DNA of 64,000 bases from an uncultured Lachnospiraceae bacterium. GTDB lineage: Bacteria > Bacillota > Clostridia > Lachnospirales > Lachnospiraceae. Of the stretch, positions 53,741 through 62,379 are shown piece after piece. The DNA lies in NCBI GenBank assembly GCA_944380315.1, contig CALWHG010000003.1:1-64000 (forward strand). The letters run 5' to 3'. The notes below the pieces were generated by a model. It was given only the letters and a program-made list of their open reading frames with translations. It did no database searches and was not told the DNA's origin. The position numbers were made by a program, and so were the translations under genes. Every line of letters starts with the position of its first letter. Position 1 is the first letter of the stretch.

Positions 53741-53770
53741 TTTTTTGTATAAAAGCACTATATCATCAGA
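53741..53770. promoter_or_regulatory. recurrent motif upstream of carrier 2
   Basis: TTTTTTGTATAAAAGCACTA followed by TATCATC, 43 bp upstream of the carrier 2 start and 60 bp downstream of the LysR C stop. It fits the TTTGTRTATA...CTATA pattern, with a longer centre than the others. Confidence 0.4.
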
Positions 53771-53829
53771 CATAAATATTTAAAAGTATATGCAACTTAG
53801 CAATTTTCAATAAGTGTATTCAAAAAAAC

Positions 53830-54744
53830 TTAGTTATGTTCGCTCCAATATCGTTTTACTATATCCACAAATGTCTTTTCTGCCCGGCTCAGATGCCTGC
53901 CCTTCTTATATATCAGCACTGAGGTGATCTTGGGATGACTGCTCAGCCTGAAGCTGACCACGTCCTCAGGAAGCTTGTCCATATGAAACTCTTCCATGAA
54001 AGAACAGCAAAGCCCCATCTCCACCATGGCCATCCGAAGGCTCAGGTTGCCTCCCTCATAATATACTCTCGGCTCAAATCCGGCCTCCTCAAATACCTTT
54101 TTCTGTATCTCCTCGTTGGTCCCGCCGGGATTGCCCAGAGCAAAGCTGTGATCCTTAAAGAGCCCAAGGTTTATGCACATATACCCGTCCTTATCCATAT
54201 ATGCATTGGAAACCAGAGGATCATCCTTCCTCATGATGATACGCATCTCCATGGGGCAGAGCTCTATATACTCTCCGTGCAGTGTATCCCTGTCGCTGCT
54301 GACCATGCCTATGGCCAGATCCACATCCCCGGAAAACACGGCCTTCTGAAGCCTGTGAGAATGCATCTGAGATATCTTAAGCCTTATATCAGGGTATAAG
54401 GGAGAAAACTTCCGAAAAGCCCAGGTCAGTATCTGGAGACCCGACATGGGAGTGACGCCTACTCTAAGCTCCATGTCCTTTACATTGGCCACATCAGCGA
54501 TCCGGCTGAAGGCATCCTTCTTGATATCCAATATGCGCTTGCCCGCTTCTATAAATATCTCTCCTGCCTCAGTCACCTTCCATTCTCCCCGTTTTCTATG
54601 AAACAGGGAAGTGCCCAGCTCCTCCTCCAGATTGATGAGCTGCTGATTAAGGGCCGGCTGGGAAAGATAAAGCTTTTCAGCAGCCTTAGATATATTTTTT
54701 TCCTCTGCTATCTTAAGGACATATTCTATCTGACGCATGTTCAT
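53830..54744 (-). CDS. LysR-family regulator, paralogue C
   Basis: A 304-residue LysR protein closely related to the tandem pair at 47-49 kb (EEKNISKAAEKLYLSQPALN; MVEMGLCCSFMEEFHM). The effector domain begins LRVGVTPMSGLQILTW. It lies upstream of carrier 2 in the same direction, as the tandem pair lies upstream of the other module, so each module has kept its own LysR regulator. Confidence 0.92.
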   Translation of the reverse strand: MNMRQIEYVLKIAEEKNISKAAEKLYLSQPALNQQLINLEEELGTSLFHRKRGEWKVTEAGEIFIEAGKRILDIKKDAFSRIADVANVKDMELRVGVTPMSGLQILTWAFRKFSPLYPDIRLKISQMHSHRLQKAVFSGDVDLAIGMVSSDRDTLHGEYIELCPMEMRIIMRKDDPLVSNAYMDKDGYMCINLGLFKDHSFALGNPGGTNEEIQKKVFEEAGFEPRVYYEGGNLSLRMAMVEMGLCCSFMEEFHMDKLPEDVVSFRLSSHPKITSVLIYKKGRHLSRAEKTFVDIVKRYWSEHN

Positions 54745-54766
54745 GGTTATCTCTGCTCCTTAGCTT

Positions 54767-55501
54767 TCATATCGCGATCACGTTCTGCAGTTCATCCAAG
54801 GTGATATCCAGCTCCGGCTCCATCAGGTCCTCCATATCGCAGCCAAGGGCCCTTGAGAGATCATAAAGGGTCCCTGCTCTTGCCTTATTTATATCATTTT
54901 CCCGCTGCTCATAGAGCTGTATCATGCGAAGCTTAACTCCTGAGGCTTCTGACAGCTCCTTCTGAGTATAGCCTCTTGCCTGTCTTATCTTTCTGAGCCT
55001 GGTCTCACTTTTGGCTATGTTATCAGAAAGGATCCGATCTGCTGCTGCCTCAAACCTGCTGACATCCGCCTCATGAAGTATGTACATGGACATGATCCTG
55101 CTCATGGTAAGTCCCAGCTCCACGATGGTCCTGAAGGCAAGTCCCTTTTTCCACTGATAATACGCCATGATCCATCCCGCCCAGTACTCTGGAGTTTTGT
55201 CCATGCTCTGTCGCTCCGGATCCTGACTGTCAGCCTCTTCCATCCCAGTTCTACCCTGACTGATCCCAGACTCGTCCCATCCAGCCCTCGCAAAGGTCTC
55301 TCTTAAAAGCTCCTCTCCGGACATGCCTCCTATATAACGTGGGTTGCCCTTCTGAAACTCCGCAGCTACCCCTGATATCATAAACATCTCAAACAGAGTA
55401 TCTGCATCGATACCCTCAAGGTTGACACCTATATCCATCATTGAGCCAAGAGACCTCATGGCATCAACCAGATATATTTTTTCGTAAGCGGGCATCCCCA
55501 T
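54767..55501 (-). CDS. XRE-domain antitoxin-like protein
   Basis: A 244-residue protein whose C-terminal 65 residues are a Cro/CI-type helix-turn-helix (YTQKELSEASGVKLRMIQLY). The N-terminal 160 residues (EKIYLVDAMRSLGSMMDIG, then EYWAGWIMAYYQWKKGLAF) are not a family I can name, but are probably the toxin-binding part. It overlaps the DUF3990 gene by 38 bp, an overlap typical of toxin-antitoxin pairs, and a nested palindrome sits before the operon. Confidence 0.75.
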   Translation of the reverse strand: MGMPAYEKIYLVDAMRSLGSMMDIGVNLEGIDADTLFEMFMISGVAAEFQKGNPRYIGGMSGEELLRETFARAGWDESGISQGRTGMEEADSQDPERQSMDKTPEYWAGWIMAYYQWKKGLAFRTIVELGLTMSRIMSMYILHEADVSRFEAAADRILSDNIAKSETRLRKIRQARGYTQKELSEASGVKLRMIQLYEQRENDINKARAGTLYDLSRALGCDMEDLMEPELDITLDELQNVIAI

Positions 55502-56147
55502 CCTTCCACTCCTCTCTGAGTATGTCTATCATATATACTGCATCCTCCGGATGTCTGGCACGTTCATCCTTAAAGGCCTGCCGTGCTTCACTGTCTCTTT
55601 TCATCCGTTTGGAATGATATACCACTCCTTCCGCAGATATCGCACTGACAAACTCAAGCCTGTCAAAGGCTTTCCGGCTCTTTATGACCACCTGCTCCCC
55701 AAGCTTCCCCAGGTACATGGCCTTTTCAAGCTGGGCAAGTGAGATATTGTTGTTTAAAAATGCAGAAGCAAAGGAAAAATAGGAATCATCTGCGCGATAC
55801 CCGATGATGATGTCTCTTCCTTCATAATCGGGCATAAAATGATCCATCAGATATTGCCTGGCTCTGGAGCCCAGATCCGAGCTCAGCTCAAACCTCCGAT
55901 TTGCCAGCAGCACCGAAAGCCAATGCAGGATGCTGTATCTGTCATCAGAAAGCCTGAGTATATCCAGCCCTGATAGCTCGATGCTGTATTCATTTGCATA
56001 GCCATCGTTTTCGTCAACACAAGCCCATTCCTTTGCCAGGTCCAGGCTTTCAGTGCAGTAAAAGCCAAGGCCATAGTCATTGAACCTGCTGCCGTATCCA
56101 AATTCCGGAGCTCTTATGATCCTTGAGGATCCGTGATAAATGATCAT
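55464..56147 (-). CDS. DUF3990 ADP-ribosyltransferase-like toxin
   Basis: A 227-residue protein. The N-terminus IYHGSSRIIRAPEFGYGSRF and DYGLGFYCTESLDLAKEWA follow the DUF3990 pattern (YHGS, R, D(F/Y)GxGFYxT), which resembles the NAD-binding core of ADP-ribosyltransferases. A charged helical C-terminus contains the antitoxin gene start. It is the first gene of the pair. No target can be inferred. Confidence 0.8.
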   Translation of the reverse strand: MIIYHGSSRIIRAPEFGYGSRFNDYGLGFYCTESLDLAKEWACVDENDGYANEYSIELSGLDILRLSDDRYSILHWLSVLLANRRFELSSDLGSRARQYLMDHFMPDYEGRDIIIGYRADDSYFSFASAFLNNNISLAQLEKAMYLGKLGEQVVIKSRKAFDRLEFVSAISAEGVVYHSKRMKRDSEARQAFKDERARHPEDAVYMIDILREEWKDGDARLRKNISG

Positions 56148-56166
56148 ACAAACTTCCTTTCACAAA

Positions 56167-56213
56167 AATATCGCCACAACGATACATTTACATTGTATCG
56201 TCACAGCGATATT
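56167..56213 (-). promoter_or_regulatory. nested palindromic operator of the DUF3990/XRE pair
   Basis: Inner arms ACGATACA (56179-56186) and TGTATCGT (56194-56201), outer arms AATATCGC (56167-56174) and GCGATATT (56206-56213), all around one centre, 20 bp upstream of the toxin ATG. Four CGATA half-sites suggest cooperative binding of the XRE protein. Confidence 0.75.
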
Positions 56214-56268
56214 CAGTCAAGTAAATCTTAGATACCGTCGAGACCTTATGATCCTTGATCTCAAGGGC

Positions 56269-57633
56269 TCACGCCTCATACACGTTCCTGATCCATTTGC
56301 CGCTGTTCAGCCTGGATATGCACCATATGGACTTGATGATGTAGTCTATACGAAGGGCTATGATAGTCAGCCAGCCGGGGCCGCCAAGCACAGGGCCCAC
56401 GATGATGCCGAGGGGGATGCTGGCGATCCACATGAAGAGGATGTCCGCCTTGAGGAGGAACTTGGTGTCTCCGCCGCCGCGAAGGACGCCTTTGGTCATG
56501 ACGCTCTGGATGTTAGCAAAAATGGTTATGAAGCCATAAGCTGCCATCATCTGCTCTGCTATGATCACCGTATCAGCCTGCAGGTTGTAGAATCTGAGGG
56601 TGAAGGGGCCTATAAGGAATACCAGGGCTCCGTTTACGAGACCGAAGATGACACTGAGCAGATAGAAGGTCTGGCCCTGCTCCATGGCCTCCTCCTTGCG
56701 TCCTGCACCTATGGTATTGCCTATGACTATGCTCGATGCATTGGATATGCCCTGGATGACCACGGTAAATACCCGGTCTATGACCTGACATACGGAGTTG
56801 GCTGCGACCACAGCCGCTCCCATACGTCCCATGACTATGCTTATGGAAGTGTTTCCAAGTCCCAGGAGACCGTCGCTTATGAGAGCCGGAGCTCCCAGGG
56901 TAAAGTACTTCTTTACTATGGGCAGGCCGGGATTTTTCAGGAAATCCCTGATCTTCATCCCAAGACTTTTGTCCACACGAAGCACATATATGAATGTCAC
57001 CGCAAATTCGGCGCTCCTGGCTATAAGGGTCCCGAGAGCCGCACCGGCTATCTCCATCCTGGGCATGCCGAATTTCCCGAAGATAAATACCCAGTTTGCG
57101 AAAAGGTTGACTGCAAAGGATACTATGGAGACTATGAGTCCAAGCTGCGCCTTCCCCACTGAGCGCATCAGGAAGGATACGACCTGGCTGCAGCCATGTA
57201 TGATATATATAAATACGGTGATCTCAAGATATCTGACTCCCGCATCTATGACCGCCTGCTCCGAAGTGAAGAGGCTCATGATCTGAGCGGGAAATGCCCA
57301 GGTGATAAGGGCAAAGATAAGTCCCAAAATTCCTGCCAGCCTAAGGGCCAGGCTGAACACCTCCTTGACCCGGGGCTTGTCCCCGGCTCCCCAGTACTGA
57401 GCCACCAGCACGCTGCAGCCTCCGATGATGCCCATGCACAGGGTGGTGTAGAAGGAGTAGAAGGAGTTTGCCAGAGACGAGCCTGACAGCTGCACCTCTC
57501 CGAAGCTTCCCAGCATGACGGTGTCCATCATGTTGACTCCCATGTTTATGGCCTGCTGGGCTGCCACCGGCAGCGCTATGGCCAGCACCTTTTCATAAAA
57601 TCTCGGGTTCCTTACCAGTTTAATCTTATTCAT
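56269..57633 (-). CDS. MATE-family efflux transporter
   Basis: A 454-residue 12-helix cation-coupled exporter. Two pseudo-repeats are seen: LPVAAQQAINMGVNMMDTVM in the first half and GAPALISDGLLGLGNTSISI in the second, typical of MATE duplication. The VAQYWGAGD and IGNTIGAGRKEE loops match the family. The subgroup is like Clostridial MATE pumps for drugs or metabolites. No regulator lies next to it. Confidence 0.93.
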   Translation of the reverse strand: MNKIKLVRNPRFYEKVLAIALPVAAQQAINMGVNMMDTVMLGSFGEVQLSGSSLANSFYSFYTTLCMGIIGGCSVLVAQYWGAGDKPRVKEVFSLALRLAGILGLIFALITWAFPAQIMSLFTSEQAVIDAGVRYLEITVFIYIIHGCSQVVSFLMRSVGKAQLGLIVSIVSFAVNLFANWVFIFGKFGMPRMEIAGAALGTLIARSAEFAVTFIYVLRVDKSLGMKIRDFLKNPGLPIVKKYFTLGAPALISDGLLGLGNTSISIVMGRMGAAVVAANSVCQVIDRVFTVVIQGISNASSIVIGNTIGAGRKEEAMEQGQTFYLLSVIFGLVNGALVFLIGPFTLRFYNLQADTVIIAEQMMAAYGFITIFANIQSVMTKGVLRGGGDTKFLLKADILFMWIASIPLGIIVGPVLGGPGWLTIIALRIDYIIKSIWCISRLNSGKWIRNVYEA

Positions 57634-57768
57634 CTCTATGACCCGGCCCTCCTTTATATTTATTCATCTTTTTACATATATTTTACTATACGCCCTTAGC
57701 GGATGAAGCTGCAAGTCAGACGCTTCATCGCCGAAGCATTTCCCTCATCCACTTTTTTATGAAATATA

Positions 57769-57805
57769 ACGCCCCGGAAGGAAAAGGGGGATCCCTCCGG
57801 GGCGT
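57769..57805 (-). terminator. terminator of the dehydratase operon
   Basis: Perfect 10-bp arms ACGCCCCGGA (57769-57778) and TCCGGGGCGT (57796-57805) with a 17-nt loop, 50 bp after the dehydratase stop; a weak T-rich stretch follows on the minus strand. The rest of 57634-57854 is the MATE promoter region and shows no gene. Confidence 0.7.
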
Positions 57806-57854
57806 GATCTGCTGCTAAGTCGGTCTGAGGCCGTGGCAGCCAGGGAAAAAGCTG

Positions 57855-59006
57855 TTACATGATATGAGGCGCGCCGTCCATGTCGTAAGCGCTGGGAGAA
57901 TTGAGGTTCACACGGCTCCATACGATGGGAGGATGCTCCTCCAGGAACTCGTAGTTGAGATCCATGCCCCAGCCGGGCTTGTCGTTGGGAGCTATGAATC
58001 CGTCCTTTACCTTCAGCACATCCGTAACGAGATCTGCATCCATGCCCTCCTCTCTGGGCTCGTTCTCCAGGAAGGTGGTGTTGTAGGTGCACATGCAGAA
58101 ATGTACATTTATGCAGTTTGCAAGAGTGCTGAGAGGGTTGTGAGGGCTGAGCTTGCGGAAGCTGGGCTCTGCCATGGCAGCTATCTTGCGCATGCCGGTA
58201 AATCCGCCTGCAAGCAGGATATCGGGCTGCAGGATGTCTGCTGCATGGAGGCTTATGAGCTTCTCCCATGCCCAAGGCTCAAATATCTCCTCGCCGGTAG
58301 CCAGAGGCACATTTACTCCCTCTGCCATCTCTGCCCAGTTCTCAAGATTGTCTGAGCGTATGGGCTCCTCTACGAAGAAGGGTCTGTAGGGCTCAAGCAG
58401 ATTGCAGACACGCTTGCCCTCGAAGGGCTCGTATATCTTGCTCTGCATGTCTATGCCTATCTCCATGTCATCTCCAAGGGCAGTACGGAGGCCGTCAAAC
58501 ATCTCATCCAGCTCCTTCTCTGCCTTGCCATAGGGATAGTAGCCAAGGGAGCGTACGCCCACCTTGAATGCCTTGTAGCCATACTTTTCCAGCTTGGGCA
58601 TGACATTTTCGAGGGTCTCCTTGGAATCCTTTCCTCTTGCATGGCAGTATACGGGCACCTTGTCCCTTACAGCTCCAAGGAGCTTGTATACAGGAAGTCC
58701 TGCCACCTTGCCGGCTATGTCCCACAGAGCCAGGTCTATGGCGCTGGCTGCGGTATAGAGCACGGAGCCTCCGGGGAAACGGGAATAGTTGAATATGCGC
58801 TTCTGGATACGCTCGCGATCCAGGGGATCCATGCCGACCACCCATTCGGAGACGTATTTTACCATCTCCTGTACGGCCACGTCTGCACCTACGCAGAAGA
58901 GCTCACCGACTCCGTGTATACCCTCGTCGGTATCGACCCTGACGAAGCTGAAGTTACGGAACTGAGTGGTGTGGACTGAATAAGTTGTAAGCTTGGTTAT
59001 CTTCAT
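57855..59006 (-). CDS. sugar-acid dehydratase, enolase superfamily (galactonate/mannonate dehydratase-like)
   Basis: A 383-residue enzyme of the mandelate racemase subgroup. KVGV on strand 2; metal ligands in IGIDMQSK, VEEPIRS and TGEEIFEPW; general-acid/base pair ILQPDILLAGG and SPHNPLSTL (Asp and His). Family members dehydrate sugar acids to 2-keto-3-deoxy acids. At the position where D-galactonate dehydratase has D-x-His, this one has D-x-Gln, so the exact sugar may differ. It lies 75 bp downstream of carrier 3. Confidence 0.88.
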   Translation of the reverse strand: MKITKLTTYSVHTTQFRNFSFVRVDTDEGIHGVGELFCVGADVAVQEMVKYVSEWVVGMDPLDRERIQKRIFNYSRFPGGSVLYTAASAIDLALWDIAGKVAGLPVYKLLGAVRDKVPVYCHARGKDSKETLENVMPKLEKYGYKAFKVGVRSLGYYPYGKAEKELDEMFDGLRTALGDDMEIGIDMQSKIYEPFEGKRVCNLLEPYRPFFVEEPIRSDNLENWAEMAEGVNVPLATGEEIFEPWAWEKLISLHAADILQPDILLAGGFTGMRKIAAMAEPSFRKLSPHNPLSTLANCINVHFCMCTYNTTFLENEPREEGMDADLVTDVLKVKDGFIAPNDKPGWGMDLNYEFLEEHPPIVWSRVNLNSPSAYDMDGAPHIM

Positions 59007-59081
59007 AGTTTTAGTCCTCTCATTTATGTTTATCCCATGCGGACATCATACCACCGTCGGCAGATGTCCGCATCACTTATA

Positions 59082-60359
59082 TCACCAAAGGGGATAAAGC
59101 AGGTTTACGGATATGAATATGGCTATGGTGTGCAATATGAATGCAGGCAGACAGGGAAGGAATACCTCCTTGAGCTTGTACTTGCCGGCACCAAAGGCTA
59201 TGGCTACTGAAGGTGATGACATGGGAGTCAGCATGGCTCCGGTAGTTCCAAGGGATATGGCGAGCACCATGCCTCTGGGATCGAAGCCTCTTGCTACTGC
59301 AGTCATGATAGCTAGGGGCACCAGTACATTGTAGGTAGCAGTGTTTGACATGACCTGAGTCAGGCATGCACCGGTGATCAGGAATGCCAGCTCTATCATG
59401 ACAGGTGAAGGGTTGCCTCCAAGGAGAGCAACTACGGTATCTGCTACGACCTGTGCAGCTCCGGTCTTCTGCATGGCTGTGGACAGGCAGAGAAGTCCGG
59501 CCATCATGAGCACGCTATCAAAATTGATGGAATTCTTTGCCTCTCTCGCGGTCAGACATCCAAGTGCAGCAAGCACCAGGTCTGCTATGATGGGTATGAT
59601 ATGCATGGGTATGGGCAGATAGTTGCTGCATGCCAGGCATATCATGGTGATGATAAATACAGTGTAGATTATCTTCTCTGTCCTGGGATCGCAGCCCTTC
59701 TTTTCCTTTACCTCGGCGATCTGAGTAGTATCGACCTCATGCTTGGGAAAAAGCTTGTAGCCTATAAATACGAAATAGATAAATGTCACTGTTGCAGGGA
59801 GTATGACGCTCAGGCACTTATCAAACATGCCCATTGGATATGCTGCAGCGCCATTTGCCTCCAGAAGTGCATTTGCAGTTACATAATAGGTAAGTCCCAT
59901 ACCAAGAGGAGTCAGGGCCTGGGTAGCATGTGACATGACTGCTCCGGGATAGAGGAGCTGGGATGTGGACACGGGGCTGTCTTTACCGAGGGCCATGCTG
60001 AGGGGCAGCATCATGCTTATAACGCCCAGAGGGCTGACCAGCTGAGTAAGGAGTATGACTCCAATCAGATACAGGAACACTATGGTCCTGCCGCTGGTAT
60101 TCCTTGACATGATGAAATCCCTTACCTTATTTACCAGAGAGGTCTTGTTGAGGGCTCCGGCCATGATGAACATGGCAGACATCATGATGACATTTGTGCT
60201 GGCGAAATTGCCATAGGCCTCATTGAAGTCCAGTACTCCTACCAGACAAAGGAACGTGGAGCAGAACATACCTATGAAGCCAAAGTTAGCCTTGCCGCTC
60301 AGGAACATGATGATGACTACGATCAGTGTCCCCAGGGTCAGCATAAGTTCAGTACTCAT
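59082..60359 (-). CDS. SLC13/DASS-like anion carrier 3
   Basis: A 425-residue permease of the same broad family as carriers 1 and 2. The second half-motif is intact (VMSNTATYNVLVPLAIM, then GFDPRG), but the first reads LVSPLGVISMMLPLSMA and lacks the Ser/Thr-Ala-Thr core seen in the others. The carrier sits before the sugar-acid dehydratase and is divergent from a LysR gene, so it probably imports the dehydratase substrate. Confidence 0.85.
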   Translation of the reverse strand: MSTELMLTLGTLIVVIIMFLSGKANFGFIGMFCSTFLCLVGVLDFNEAYGNFASTNVIMMSAMFIMAGALNKTSLVNKVRDFIMSRNTSGRTIVFLYLIGVILLTQLVSPLGVISMMLPLSMALGKDSPVSTSQLLYPGAVMSHATQALTPLGMGLTYYVTANALLEANGAAAYPMGMFDKCLSVILPATVTFIYFVFIGYKLFPKHEVDTTQIAEVKEKKGCDPRTEKIIYTVFIITMICLACSNYLPIPMHIIPIIADLVLAALGCLTAREAKNSINFDSVLMMAGLLCLSTAMQKTGAAQVVADTVVALLGGNPSPVMIELAFLITGACLTQVMSNTATYNVLVPLAIMTAVARGFDPRGMVLAISLGTTGAMLTPMSSPSVAIAFGAGKYKLKEVFLPCLPAFILHTIAIFISVNLLYPLW

Positions 60360-60452
60360 AATCTTTCCCCTTCCGCAGAAATATAACTATTTCTACTTTT
60401 TTACATAATTAAAATTAATGTTTGGTTGTTTTTTACGTTTCATCCGGATGAT

Positions 60453-60480
60453 TTTCTTTGTATATCCACTATATTACACA
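60453..60480. promoter_or_regulatory. recurrent motif in carrier 3/LysR D divergent region
   Basis: TTTCTTTGTATATCCACTAT and following ATTACACA. ATAT-CCACT-ATAT-type symmetry surrounds the centre. It lies in the 195-bp divergent gap and could serve both directions. Confidence 0.45.
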
Positions 60481-60554
60481 AAGGCCACATTGCCAAACTC
60501 GTTTTAATTATATATAATATTAGAAAATGTTATGCTTCAGAAAGGAAAAGCCGC

Positions 60555-61472
60555 ATGGATATCACTCAGCAGCAGTACATGATAGCACTGGCGGAGACCG
60601 GCTCCATCACAAAGGCTGCCGGCAGACTTGGAGTGTCACAGCCTGCCATATCGAACTGGCTGAAGGGCATAGAAAAGCAGCTCGATACTCAGCTGATCAT
60701 AAGATCAAAAAGGGGACTAACACTGACCCCTGCAGGGGAGATATATCTTGAGGCCTCAAGAAGGATGGTGGAGACACGGGATCGGGTCTACCACGACATA
60801 GGAAGACTTACAGGCAGGGAAGCTGAGGTCGTCACCATAGCCGGCACTCCAAACGGTGGTGCAGATCTTTTTGCCAGCATATATCACCATCTGAGCTCCG
60901 AGCTCCCTTCCCTGGAGCTTCGATTCATAGAAGGCTACAACAGGACCTCCATAGACATGGTCAGACAGGGCACGGTAGATATAGCCCTTGGCACCCTGGC
61001 AGGAGATCCTTCTGCCTATGGTGATGATATCGAATACATTGCGACCAACAGCCAGGAGCTGATACTTGCCGTACCCCACGGATACCCTACAGCCTATGAT
61101 GCTTCAGGCATAAAGAGCACGGATCCGCTCCCCAGGGCAGACATGTCAAAGCTCACAGGGCTTCCCTTTATCATGCCCGATGGGGAGATATCCTATCATA
61201 ACGCCCTGATAAGCTGGTTCCTGAAGACAGGCTATGTTCCAAACGCCGTCTTTCAGAGCGCCAGCACCAGATCCATATACAACATGGTCAAAAACGGCAA
61301 CGGCATAGGGGTCATGCAGAGGCGTTTCTTTTCTCCCCTTGACCGGATATCCCCATTTTCTCTGGATCCGCCCATCAGGGTCTTTTCCGCCATACTGTAT
61401 AAAAAGGGCCGAAGCATGAGCCCGGAATTCAAGTCACTGCTGGATAAGCTGTGCAAGCTGCTCAAGCGCTGA
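60555..61472 (+). CDS. LysR-family regulator D
   Basis: About 305 residues. Helix-turn-helix ETGSITKAAGRLGVSQPAIS; effector domain starts VVTIAGTPNGGADLFASI. I start at 60555 (MDITQQQYMIALAE) with AAAGGA before it; the frame is open 43 codons upstream in AT-rich intergenic DNA. It is divergent from carrier 3 and 13 bp ahead of a second LysR gene. Confidence 0.92.
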   Translation: MDITQQQYMIALAETGSITKAAGRLGVSQPAISNWLKGIEKQLDTQLIIRSKRGLTLTPAGEIYLEASRRMVETRDRVYHDIGRLTGREAEVVTIAGTPNGGADLFASIYHHLSSELPSLELRFIEGYNRTSIDMVRQGTVDIALGTLAGDPSAYGDDIEYIATNSQELILAVPHGYPTAYDASGIKSTDPLPRADMSKLTGLPFIMPDGEISYHNALISWFLKTGYVPNAVFQSASTRSIYNMVKNGNGIGVMQRRFFSPLDRISPFSLDPPIRVFSAILYKKGRSMSPEFKSLLDKLCKLLKR

Positions 61473-61485
61473 AGGAGACTGCCAT

Positions 61486-62379
61486 ATGGATATAAGGATC
61501 ATGGAATATATGAAGGCCATAGAGGAGGAAGGCAGCATATCAAAAGCTGCCGAAAGGGTACATATCTCTCAGTCTGCCCTGAGCCAGAGCCTGGCCAAGC
61601 TTGAGCAGGAGCTGGGAACTCCCCTTTTTGAAAGAAGGGATAAAAGATGGGTGCCTACTGAAGCCGGAGATCTGTATCTTCGGGGAGCCACGACTATGAT
61701 AGCCATAAAGGAGGAGGCCTACAGACGGATCAACGCCCTGTCCGTAAAGCGCAGCTATACCCTGAGCCTGGCCATCTGCCCTCAGGTGTTCATGCTGTAT
61801 GGCAACAGTATGTTTTCTGCCCTGCGCTCGGGCCTGCCCGACATACATCTCAATGTATTCCGGACCGCCTCCACTCAGGCTCTGGAGCAGCTTAAGAGCG
61901 GAGTAGTAGACATGGCCATATACAGCGAGCTGCCCTTGGAAGGGAGGGCCCCAAGCGGAGAGCTCCTTTATAATGAGGAGCTCCTGCTGTCGGTGCCTAT
62001 AAGCAGAGCCTGGGATGGAGACACCATAGACCCTGAAAGGATATCCATGTCTCCTCTCATCATACCTGTGGAGGGCTCACATATGGGTGACCTTGTATAC
62101 CCTCTCATCCGCAGCTTCCACATAGATCCGGAAAGCTGCTATACGGCTGACAGCTCATCGGGAGTGGATCTGCTGCTTCAAAACGGCTACGGCTCAGCCT
62201 TCCTTCCGGGCCGGATACTGAACAGAGAGGGATATGACGGCTTCGTATCCTATCACGCTGGCCCGCCCCTGGCCTATGATATAAGGTTCATGGCCGGGAA
62301 GCATTTTAAGGACGAAAAAACAGCCGCAGATATACTGCGGCTGATAAGGGAGCTGGTGGCCCCTTCCGGATCAGTCTGA
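61486..62379 (+). CDS. LysR-family regulator E
   Basis: A 297-residue LysR protein: helix-turn-helix EEGSISKAAERVHISQSALS, effector domain from LSLAICPQVFMLYGN. It is cotranscribed with regulator D. The two are not close in the effector domain. Its stop overlaps the ybaK stop region by 9 bp (convergent). Confidence 0.92.
   Translation: MDIRIMEYMKAIEEEGSISKAAERVHISQSALSQSLAKLEQELGTPLFERRDKRWVPTEAGDLYLRGATTMIAIKEEAYRRINALSVKRSYTLSLAICPQVFMLYGNSMFSALRSGLPDIHLNVFRTASTQALEQLKSGVVDMAIYSELPLEGRAPSGELLYNEELLLSVPISRAWDGDTIDPERISMSPLIIPVEGSHMGDLVYPLIRSFHIDPESCYTADSSSGVDLLLQNGYGSAFLPGRILNREGYDGFVSYHAGPPLAYDIRFMAGKHFKDEKTAADILRLIRELVAPSGSV

Noticed and set aside
56140..57162. 340-codon plus-strand frame
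   Set aside because: Antisense to the MATE gene; its His/Tyr-rich composition is typical of a shadow frame.
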